Position numbers and translations under genes: made by a program | The notes under the pieces: model-generated | Database searches by the model: none | Seen by the model: the letters and a program-made list of their open reading frames with translations, nothing else | Told to the model about the DNA's origin: nothing | NCBI GenBank assembly: GCA_902200405.1 | Contig: CABIKN020000034.1 | Location: 1 to 48,741, forward strand | Direction: 5' to 3' | DNA length: 48,741 nucleotides | Source: Candidatus Roizmanbacteria bacterium | GTDB taxonomy: Bacteria; Patescibacteriota; Microgenomatia; UBA1406; GWC2-37-13 | In this document: one piece after another, positions 36,240-43,168 of the stretch | How positions within the stretch are numbered: the first letter of the stretch is position 1 | Layout of the letters: each line of letters begins with the position of its first letter

Positions 36240-36477
36240 TAGAAAACCTGCCTAATCTTAATTCTCTCGATCCTCGCGTCACTGTTGCGACTCCAACTTT
36301 TAATCTTCTGGCAATCTCTTGATGGGGGAGGCCTTTTTTTATTAATTTGACGATTTGTAAACGAGTGACTATTTCGTCAAATTCACCAGGTGTCAAAATG
36401 CCTTTTAAAAAATCAAGCATTTCGGCACTGGTTTTATTTTTCAAAAAAGCTTCGACCAACTCCCCTACTTTGTTCAT
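36223..36477 (-). CDS. trpR: Trp repressor
   Basis: An 84-residue TrpR: FLKGILTPGEFDEIVTRLQIVKLIKKGLPHQEIARRLKVGVATVTRGSRELRLG. Compared with E. coli TrpR, the ligand-pocket residues Thr44, Arg54, Arg84 and Gly85 are matched by T29, R39, R68 and G69, and the GIATITRGS recognition-helix region by GVATVTRGS. It should bind tryptophan and DNA. Its own promoter overlaps a trp operator (36485-36498), which predicts autoregulation. The ATG at 36477 lies about 4 nt after the predicted transcription start, with no Shine-Dalgarno. The next elements downstream are trpL and trpB. Confidence 0.92.
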   Translation of the reverse strand: MNKVGELVEAFLKNKTSAEMLDFLKGILTPGEFDEIVTRLQIVKLIKKGLPHQEIARRLKVGVATVTRGSRELRLGRFSKVRPK

Positions 36478-36484
36478 AATTGGT

Positions 36485-36516
36485 ACTAGTGTACTAGTAT
36501 GCTATTAAAATGTCAA
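36485..36516 (-). promoter_or_regulatory. trpR promoter with overlapping trp operator
   Basis: On the minus strand TTGACA (36516-36511), a 17-nt spacer and TACACT (36493-36488) form a promoter. Across the -10 box lie two ACTAGT half-sites separated by 2 bp (36485-36490 and 36493-36498, in the context GTACTAGTGTACTAGTAT). This is almost identical to the E. coli TrpR operator core ACTAGTTAACTAGT. Binding there would block RNA polymerase. Confidence 0.88.
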
Positions 36517-36524
36517 GGGATAAT

Positions 36525-38738
36525 TCATAGTCTGATATTTTGGTAGGGTTCATTTTCATGTGAACAGTCGACACAGTATATTCCGAACATATCTTTTATG
36601 ATAGTTTTTTCTTTCATCTCAACTTCGGGCCAGTTTGCCGGAGCCAATTTATCATCTTTAGTAATAGCAACAGTTTGTTTGGAAATATGCGGTTCATTTG
36701 GTTCCGTTCCTTTGACAAAATATTCAAATCGCGGCGAGCAACTTTCAGTCCCGTCATCTTTTTTGACCATTAAATCTCCGGAATCCCAGCAAACCTGTCT
36801 ACCAACGACCGTTTCCGGTCGAATCGGCCAAAGATCAGGTTGAGTTTTTAACAGATATTTCATAACCCGATTCCAAATAGGAGCTGCACCAGTAACACCT
36901 GAAGCAAGATAAGGATTCATTGGAGAGTTATCATTATTACCTACCCAAACCGTGGTCATAAAATTTGGAGTATAGCCAATTGTCCAGTTATCCCGTTTAT
37001 CATCTGTTGTCCCTGTTTTTACTGATACAGCTCGACCTGGAACAACAAGTAATGAGCCTGCACCAAAAGCTTGAGAGCGAGCATTATCATCAAGCAAAAT
37101 ATGAGAAATAATGAAAGCGGTTTCCTCTGAAATAGGTTTTTTTCCGCCGATTGAAAAAAAACTAGGGTAGTTTAAAGGTTTTTTAATATTGGCAATAAAG
37201 TTTGGGCTCTTAAATTCGTATAAAACTTTGCCAAATTTATCTTCAATTTTTAATATTGGATTAAGTTCTTTGACAACTCCCCGGTTGGCAAAGCTGGAAA
37301 AGGCAGTTGCCATTTCAGTCATTTTTACTTCTCCTCCGCCAAGGGTGAGAGAAAGTCCGTAATTTTTTGGGTCCTTAAAGCTATTTATGCCAAAAGCAGA
37401 AGACGAAGCTACAAATTCTTTAACTCCATTTAAAGCAAGCATTTTGACGGCGGGAATGTTAAAAGAATTTCCAAGGGAAAATCTTAATGCCTGCGGTCCG
37501 TGAAATTTACCATCGTAATTAACAGGGCAATATCCTTTCGGTTGTCCACCGCCTACAAAACAAGTAGGTGAATCTATAAAAACTGTCCCGGCTGTGACCA
37601 ATTTTCGCTCAATTCCGATTGCATAATTAATTGGTTTGATTGAAGAACCAGGCTGTCGATCTGAAGTTGTGACATTAAAAGTGCCACTAGCGGTCGCAAA
37701 ATAATCAACTGATCCAAGCATAGCTAAAATTTCGCCTGTTGGCGGTCGAGTTACTAAAACAGCGCCGTTTGTGACATCAAGTTCTTTAGCGTCTTCAATT
37801 TCTTCCTTAAGTATTTTTTCTGCTTCTTCTTGAATATCTAAGTCTAAAGTAGTTGTGATTTTTAATCCGCCTTCCTCAATTTCTTTTGTAGTGTATTTCT
37901 GTTCCAGCAAATTTTTTATATAGAAAACAAAGTGAGGTGCTTTAATTTTTTCTTCAAATGGTTTGACGACAATTTTAGTTTTAATAGCTTTTTCATAAGA
38001 ATTTTTATCGATATATTTTTGTTGGAACATGGCCTTCAAAACTTCGTTACGTCTTTTTAGAGCCAAATCCGGACTATTGTAGGGGGAATATTGCGAAGGG
38101 GCCTGTGGTAGTCCGGCAATAAATGCGGCCTCTTCTAAATTGAGCTTTTTAGCTGGTTTACCAAAGAATCTTTGAGCCGCTTCCTCAACGCCGTAAACTG
38201 CTCCTCCATAAGGAATTTGATTTAAATAAAGTTCAAGAATTTCATTTTTTGAAAATATCTTTTCAGTCCAAATGGCCAAAACAATTTCTCTGATTTTTCG
38301 TTGAATTGTTCTTTCCGGCGTAAGAAGTGCCGACTTTACTAATTGTTGGGTAATCGTTGAGCCACCTTGAAGTTGTTGTCTAAAAAGGGTGTCTTTGATG
38401 GCTCGGAGCATCCCTCCAAATATTGAGATACCGTTATGTTGGTAAAAATTTTTGTCTTCAATGGAAATCGAAGCTTGGGCAACATATTTTGGTAAACCAT
38501 CAATTTTTACAGGGCTTCTTTTTTGTTTTGAATAAAGTTGGTAAAGAAGTTTCCCGTTTCGATCTAAAATATGAGTTGACAACGGGGTCGCTTTGTAATT
38601 TTTTAAACTTTGAGGTGAGGGGAGTTTATAAAAGATAAAAAAATACACTATTAATATAAAAATCCCACTAAAAACAGGTAAAAATACTTTTTTATGTGTT
38701 TTTATCAAATTTAAATACTTATTAAGAAATTCTTTCAT
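36525..38738 (-). CDS. Class A penicillin-binding protein (PBP1A type)
   Basis: A 737-residue bifunctional peptidoglycan synthase. A cytoplasmic N-terminus and one membrane anchor (about 19-38) lead to the GT51 transglycosylase (about 65-240; catalytic Glu in SISIEDKNFYQHNG, and QGGSTITQQLVK), then the transpeptidase (about 320-640) with SxxK in RQPGSSIKPINYA (Ser about 365), SxN in LGNSFNIPAVK and KTG in VSVKTGTTDDKRD. A C-terminal tail has CVDC near the end. It polymerises and cross-links peptidoglycan outside the membrane, using the lipid carrier made by UppS. Its ATG overlaps the metG stop by 4 nt. Confidence 0.94.
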   Translation of the reverse strand: MKEFLNKYLNLIKTHKKVFLPVFSGIFILIVYFFIFYKLPSPQSLKNYKATPLSTHILDRNGKLLYQLYSKQKRSPVKIDGLPKYVAQASISIEDKNFYQHNGISIFGGMLRAIKDTLFRQQLQGGSTITQQLVKSALLTPERTIQRKIREIVLAIWTEKIFSKNEILELYLNQIPYGGAVYGVEEAAQRFFGKPAKKLNLEEAAFIAGLPQAPSQYSPYNSPDLALKRRNEVLKAMFQQKYIDKNSYEKAIKTKIVVKPFEEKIKAPHFVFYIKNLLEQKYTTKEIEEGGLKITTTLDLDIQEEAEKILKEEIEDAKELDVTNGAVLVTRPPTGEILAMLGSVDYFATASGTFNVTTSDRQPGSSIKPINYAIGIERKLVTAGTVFIDSPTCFVGGGQPKGYCPVNYDGKFHGPQALRFSLGNSFNIPAVKMLALNGVKEFVASSSAFGINSFKDPKNYGLSLTLGGGEVKMTEMATAFSSFANRGVVKELNPILKIEDKFGKVLYEFKSPNFIANIKKPLNYPSFFSIGGKKPISEETAFIISHILLDDNARSQAFGAGSLLVVPGRAVSVKTGTTDDKRDNWTIGYTPNFMTTVWVGNNDNSPMNPYLASGVTGAAPIWNRVMKYLLKTQPDLWPIRPETVVGRQVCWDSGDLMVKKDDGTESCSPRFEYFVKGTEPNEPHISKQTVAITKDDKLAPANWPEVEMKEKTIIKDMFGIYCVDCSHENEPYQNIRL

Positions 38739-40126
38739 AGCCTAGGAAACAAAGGTAATATTTTTCTAATTTTTCCGGTTGTGGCTTTTAAAATTTTTTC
38801 CGCTGTTTCTGGCAAAAATGGTTGCAATTCAAAGCCGACTTGGTTAATTTCGTTTAACGATTTTGTTAAAAATTCTTTTCGTTCTTGACTGGTTTTTTTC
38901 CATGGGGCAAAGTCGTCAGTTTGTTTGTTTAAGATTTTAATATTTCTCCAAATATTTTCCAAGATAAGATTAAATTGAAAGTTATCAAACAAGTGACTAG
39001 TGGCTAGTGAATAGTGACTAGTAGATACAATTTCTAATCTATCCTTTTCGGCAAGAGTGGTAATTCTCATAACTAAATTACCGAGTTCGTTGGCGAGGTC
39101 GGAGCTGTAAACTTCATTCATTCTTTTTTCGGAATAGTTACCATCGTCTGCAGAGGGAATTTCTCGAAGCAGGTAATAACGAACTGCGTCAACTCCGTAT
39201 TTTTTTATCAGATCAAAAGGATTGACAACATTGCCTAAACTCTTACTCATTTTTTGTCCGTCAACTGTCAGATATCCATGGGCCATAACAGCCTTAGGTA
39301 AGTCAAGGCCTGCTGAAAGTAAAAAAGCCGGCCAATAAATGGTGTGAAATCTAATTATTCCTTTACCGATGATATGAAGATCAGCCGGCCAAGTTTTTTC
39401 GTCAACGCCGGAACGATAAATATTTAGAGCGTCAAACCAAACATACATTCGCTGAGTTGGATCATTGGGGACGGGGACTCCCCAGTTTTTTGCCCTCTTA
39501 TTTGATCGGGAAATACTAATATCATGTAACGGTTCTTTCAAAAATGACAATACTTCATTTTTTCTGAACTCAGGATAGATTTTTAATTTATCGTTTGAAA
39601 TCAAATAAATTAACTGTTTTTGGTAAAACGAAAGCTTAAAAAAATAGTTGACTTCGGACACTTTGTCTAATTTTTTCCCCGGATGTTCAAAACATTCACC
39701 TTTTTCATTAAGTTCGTCCTCAGGGTAAAAAGTTTCACAACCAACGCAGTAAAGTCCTTCATAATTTTTTTTATAAATATCTCCTTTTTTTAAGCAAAGG
39801 TTCCAGAGTTCTTGGCTGGATTTGAAATGCGAAGGACTGGTTCCTTTTTGGAATACATCAAACGGAGTATTTAGTTTTTTCGTTAAATCTAAAAATAATT
39901 GGGCATTTTTGTCGACGAACTCTTGAGTTGGTACCCCGGCCTTTTCAGCCGCCTGAACATTTTTCAAAGCATTTTCATCTCCACCAGTTAATGCTGTCAC
40001 CTTATCACCAAGCAGCTTGTGATAACGGGCGACTACATCAACCTGGATAAATTCCAAAGCATGACCAATATGAGGAGGGGCGTTTACATAAGGAATTGCG
40101 GCAGTGATATAAAATTTCTTTTGCAT
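38735..40126 (-). CDS. metG: Methionyl-tRNA synthetase
   Basis: A 463-residue MetRS: AIPYVNAPPHIGHALEFIQVDVVARY (HIGH motif HIGH about 19-22), a one-knuckle connective peptide YCVGCETFYPEDEL, GRAKNWGVPVPND and the GQKMSKSLGNV motif (about 290-300). No C-terminal tRNA-binding domain. Near residues 370-385 an in-frame repeat-like insertion (minus-strand CACTAGTCACTATTCACTAG..., encoding STSHYSLATSHL) interrupts the alpha-helical domain. The promoter TATAAT (40138-40133) is exactly 6 nt before the ATG, so the mRNA should be leaderless. Confidence 0.95.
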   Translation of the reverse strand: MQKKFYITAAIPYVNAPPHIGHALEFIQVDVVARYHKLLGDKVTALTGGDENALKNVQAAEKAGVPTQEFVDKNAQLFLDLTKKLNTPFDVFQKGTSPSHFKSSQELWNLCLKKGDIYKKNYEGLYCVGCETFYPEDELNEKGECFEHPGKKLDKVSEVNYFFKLSFYQKQLIYLISNDKLKIYPEFRKNEVLSFLKEPLHDISISRSNKRAKNWGVPVPNDPTQRMYVWFDALNIYRSGVDEKTWPADLHIIGKGIIRFHTIYWPAFLLSAGLDLPKAVMAHGYLTVDGQKMSKSLGNVVNPFDLIKKYGVDAVRYYLLREIPSADDGNYSEKRMNEVYSSDLANELGNLVMRITTLAEKDRLEIVSTSHYSLATSHLFDNFQFNLILENIWRNIKILNKQTDDFAPWKKTSQERKEFLTKSLNEINQVGFELQPFLPETAEKILKATTGKIRKILPLFPRL

Positions 40127-40132
40127 AGGTAA

Positions 40133-40138
40133 ATTATA
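40133..40138 (-). promoter_or_regulatory. -10 box of metG (leaderless)
   Basis: TATAAT on the minus strand with exactly 6 nt to the ATG at 40126, placing the transcription start at the start codon. Confidence 0.65.
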
Positions 40139-40236
40139 GCTTAAAAATTATTTCATTGTTCAATTGCTACTAACCAATTTGTATCATCGATTAATCGGTA
40201 ATACGAATTGTACAATCGTTTAATCGATCAAACACT

Positions 40237-40539
40237 TTATCTTATTAATAATCCAACAGCGATCGATAAACTAATTATTAATATTAAATTTAAAATGTCA
40301 AAAAGCTTGAGAGAAAGTAAAGTTATTATCAAAAATATCGGTAAAGTAAGCGTAAATGTCAACTTTTTGTTTAGAAATATTTTAAGCATAAAAAAGAAAA
40401 AGGAGCTTACTAATATATTCATTATTAATATAATGGCTAAATTTGTTGGCGGTAAGATTAAGGAAAAAGTAGTAATTATAAATAAAATAAATAGTGGAAA
40501 TACAAATTTTTTCCAAAATTTGCCAGTTGCAAGTCTCAT
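40237..40539 (-). CDS. Small polytopic membrane protein, hypothetical
   Basis: About 100 residues with roughly four hydrophobic helices (FVFPLFILFIITTFSLIL, LAIILIMNILVSSFFFFML, LTLPIFLIITLLSL, ILNLILIISLSIAVGLLI) and the short LPPTN loop after the first. Small proteins of this layout recur in CPR genomes as far as I remember; function unknown. I choose this strand over the overlapping plus-strand frame because its helices are regular. ATG at 40539 lies 8 nt after a TATAAT shared in opposite orientation with rpsO. TTG at 40548 is the alternative start. Confidence 0.55.
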   Translation of the reverse strand: MRLATGKFWKKFVFPLFILFIITTFSLILPPTNLAIILIMNILVSSFFFFMLKIFLNKKLTFTLTLPIFLIITLLSLKLFDILNLILIISLSIAVGLLIR

Positions 40540-40547
40540 TGGTTTCA

Positions 40548-40555
40548 ATTATAAT
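40548..40555. promoter_or_regulatory. Shared symmetrical -10 box for divergent genes
   Basis: ATTATAAT contains TATAAT on the plus strand (40550-40555) and TATAAT on the minus strand (40553-40548). Each lies 8 nt from an ATG: 40564 (rpsO, plus) and 40539 (membrane protein, minus). It looks like a bidirectional promoter with overlapping -10 boxes. Confidence 0.55.
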
Positions 40556-40563
40556 AGGTAATT

Positions 40564-40944
40564 ATGGTTAAAGCGAAGACAGTTAAAAAGGTAAAAAAAG
40601 TAGAGAAGGTATTAAAATCTACGAAACCTGCTAGAGAAGTCAAAGCAAAAGTTGAAAAGGTTGAAGTCGCTCCAAAAGTGGTACTGGAAGATGATAAGCA
40701 AAAGATTATTGATAAGTTCGGACAGAAAAAAGGTGATACCGGTTCTCCAGAAGTTCAAGCAGCTCTTTTAAGTCTCAAAATAGATAAATTAGCTGAGCAT
40801 TTAGAGATTAATAAAAAAGACAATCATTCTCGACGTGGTTTGCTTAAAGTCATTGCTAAAAGACGAAGGATTCTTAATTACCTGCAAAAATTGGATGAGA
40901 AAAGATACAAGACATTAATAAAGGAAATTGGTCTGAAGAAATAA
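40564..40944 (+). CDS. rpsO: Ribosomal protein S15 with basic N-terminal extension
   Basis: A 126-residue S15. Residues about 42-126 are the normal protein (KQKIIDKFGQKKGDTGSPEVQAALLSLKIDKLAEHL, DNHSRRGLLKVIAKRRRILNYLQ). The first about 40 residues are a Lys/Val-rich extension (VKKVKKVEKVLKSTKPAREVKAKVEKVEVAPKVV) not found in E. coli S15 (89 residues). It binds 16S rRNA early in 30S assembly. It precedes pnp, the conserved bacterial order, with about 100 nt between them containing a short GCAAAC/GTTTGC hairpin. Confidence 0.95.
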   Translation: MVKAKTVKKVKKVEKVLKSTKPAREVKAKVEKVEVAPKVVLEDDKQKIIDKFGQKKGDTGSPEVQAALLSLKIDKLAEHLEINKKDNHSRRGLLKVIAKRRRILNYLQKLDEKRYKTLIKEIGLKK

Positions 40945-41050
40945 TTAAAAATTAGAAGGCTGGCGTGTTTACGAGTTAACAAGTTACGTCAAAAATAATT
41001 GACATATCTTGCAAACCCGCGAACCCGTTTGCCTCACACTTATTTTTCAT

Positions 41051-43141
41051 ATGAAAATATTAGAAAAATCGATTGAACTTGATGGACAGAAATTAACACT
41101 TCAGTTTGGAAAATTAGCACAAGCAGTTGACACTTCAGTTTATGCGACGCTTGGTGATACGGCTGTTTTAGTGACAGTTGCAATTGGACTGGAAAACCCT
41201 AATCTTGATTATTTTCCTTTATCGGTCGAATATGCAGAAAAACTTTATGCCGGCGGACTTATTAAAGGATCACGTTGGGTAAAAAGGGAAGGTCGTCCAT
41301 CTGACGAAGCCGTCCTAAACGGACGAATTATTGACCGATCTATCAGGCCTCTTTTTCCAAAAACATATAAAAAACAAGTTCAGGTTGTTATTACACTTCT
41401 ATCGATTGATGGAGTTAATGACCCTGGAGTTTTATCCGCTATTGCCGTATCGACAGCATTGTCAGTTTCTTCGATTCCTTGGGCTGGTCCAATTTCAACA
41501 GTTCGGGTTGGGTATGTTAGTTCTGCAGAAAAAAAAGAAAGTGCTTTCATTTTATATCCAACTGAAAACGAGCAAGAATTTTCTGACCTTGATCTGGTTG
41601 TTTCATCTTCAAAAGATAAAGTCCTGATGATCGAAACAAAAGCCAATATGATCAAGGACGAAATTATTCAAGAGGGAATTGAGATGGCAAAAATTGAAAA
41701 CAAAAAAATAATTGAATTTATTGAGGAAATAGTTAAAGAGATTGGCAAGAAGAAAGATGTTGCTCCTGAGGAAGTTGACTATTCTGAAATTACAAAACTA
41801 GTAAAATCGAAATATGCATCGCAAGTTCTAGAAGCGGTAAAGATTTCTGCATCTACAGCTGGCAGTGACAGTAAAATGATTAAGGAAATAGTCGATACTA
41901 TTTATGAAGAACTAGAAAAGAAATTTGACACAAAACAAATTTTGACAGCAATCACAAAATATAATTATGCCAACATTAAATCTGATATGTTGGATAAAAA
42001 AATAAGACCAGACGGAAGAAAATTTAATCAAGTTCGAGAATTAAGCGTCGAAGTTTCACTTTTACCACGCACTCATGGTTCAGCTCTATTCCAAAGAGGT
42101 CAGACTCAAGTTCTTTCAATTGCTACTCTTGGTTCAACAACACTCGAACAATTAATTGAAGGACCGGAAGGAATGGAATCAAAAAGATACATCCATCATT
42201 ATTCCGATGGGCCTTATTCTTATGGTCAGACAGGAAGAATGATAGGGCCTTCACGACGGGCGATTGGTCACGGAGCCTTAGCTGAAAAAGCAATTGAGCC
42301 AGTACTTCCATCAACAGAAGATTTTCCTTACGCTATCCGTGTTGTTTCGGAAGTTCTTTCCGAGAATGGATCTTCCTCGATGGGAAGTGTTTGTGGATCG
42401 TCTTTATCATTGATGGACGCAGGTGTGCCTCTAAAACAAGCCGTCGCCGGAGTAGCGATGGGAATTGTTACGAAGTCTGATGAGGAATACGCTGTATTAA
42501 CAGATATTGTTGGTTTAGAAGATTTTGCTGGAGAGATGGATTTTAAAATTGCCGGAACTACCGATGGCGTTACCGCTATTCAACTTGATGTAAAAAATAA
42601 AGGTTTGACCTCAAAGATGATAAAAGATATTTTTGAGCAAGGAAAAGTGGCCCGACTTACAATCCTTGAGGCCATGAATAAGATTATTTCTGCACCAAGA
42701 AAAGAAGTTTCCCGTTATGCGCCTAAAGTAGTTGTTTTGACTCCTCCTCCTGACAAAATTGGAGAAATTATAGGGCCAGGTGGAAAAAATATTCGGGCTT
42801 TGATAGCTCGCACTCAAACTGAGATCAACGTTGACGATGATGGTAAGGTCACTGTTTCCGGACTTGATCGAGCTAAGGTCGATGAAGCAGTTGCTCATAT
42901 TGGAAATATTACAAGAGAGATTCAGGTTGGAGAAGAGTTTGAGGGTGAAGTAAAAAGGATGTTGCCATTCGGAGCTTTTGTAGAAATGGTTCCTGGTAAA
43001 GAAGGTTTGGTCCACGTTTCAAAAATGGGAACAGGTTTTGTAAAACATCCGGAAGACGTTGTTAAATTAGGTCAAAAAGTAAAAGTCAAAGTCTATCAGA
43101 TCGATAACATGGGACGGGTGAATCTGCAAATGATTAAATAA
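41051..43141 (+). CDS. pnp: Polyribonucleotide nucleotidyltransferase
   Basis: About 696 residues: two RNase PH domains (ALGDTAVLVTVAIGLENPNLDYFPLSVEYAEK, GSRWVKREGRPSDEAVLNGRIIDRSIRPLFP; and RTHGSALFQRGQTQVLSIATLG, SENGSSSMGSVCGSSLSLMDAG), a KH domain (about 570-610, IGEIIGPGGKNIRALI) and an S1 domain (about 623-695, GEEFEGEVKRMLPFGAFVEMVPGKEGLVHVSKM). It degrades RNA 3' to 5' with phosphate. I start at ATG 41051, where the family begins. The protein ends directly after the S1 domain, without a degradosome tail. Confidence 0.95.
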   Translation: MKILEKSIELDGQKLTLQFGKLAQAVDTSVYATLGDTAVLVTVAIGLENPNLDYFPLSVEYAEKLYAGGLIKGSRWVKREGRPSDEAVLNGRIIDRSIRPLFPKTYKKQVQVVITLLSIDGVNDPGVLSAIAVSTALSVSSIPWAGPISTVRVGYVSSAEKKESAFILYPTENEQEFSDLDLVVSSSKDKVLMIETKANMIKDEIIQEGIEMAKIENKKIIEFIEEIVKEIGKKKDVAPEEVDYSEITKLVKSKYASQVLEAVKISASTAGSDSKMIKEIVDTIYEELEKKFDTKQILTAITKYNYANIKSDMLDKKIRPDGRKFNQVRELSVEVSLLPRTHGSALFQRGQTQVLSIATLGSTTLEQLIEGPEGMESKRYIHHYSDGPYSYGQTGRMIGPSRRAIGHGALAEKAIEPVLPSTEDFPYAIRVVSEVLSENGSSSMGSVCGSSLSLMDAGVPLKQAVAGVAMGIVTKSDEEYAVLTDIVGLEDFAGEMDFKIAGTTDGVTAIQLDVKNKGLTSKMIKDIFEQGKVARLTILEAMNKIISAPRKEVSRYAPKVVVLTPPPDKIGEIIGPGGKNIRALIARTQTEINVDDDGKVTVSGLDRAKVDEAVAHIGNITREIQVGEEFEGEVKRMLPFGAFVEMVPGKEGLVHVSKMGTGFVKHPEDVVKLGQKVKVKVYQIDNMGRVNLQMIK

Positions 43142-43168
43142 TTGATTTCTACGTTCTATATCGTTACA

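Noticed and set aside
36107-36322. Plus-strand open frame opposite trpL and trpR
   Set aside because: It is antisense to the attenuator and trpR and shows no family features.
39000-39026. ACTAGT repeats in metG as TrpR sites
   Set aside because: Half-sites are not at operator spacing and lie inside a coding repeat far from any promoter.
40208-40561. Plus-strand open frame of 117 codons opposite the small membrane protein
   Set aside because: It is Asn/Lys/Ile-rich without motifs, overlaps the divergent promoter, and the minus strand encodes a regular four-helix membrane protein in the same place.
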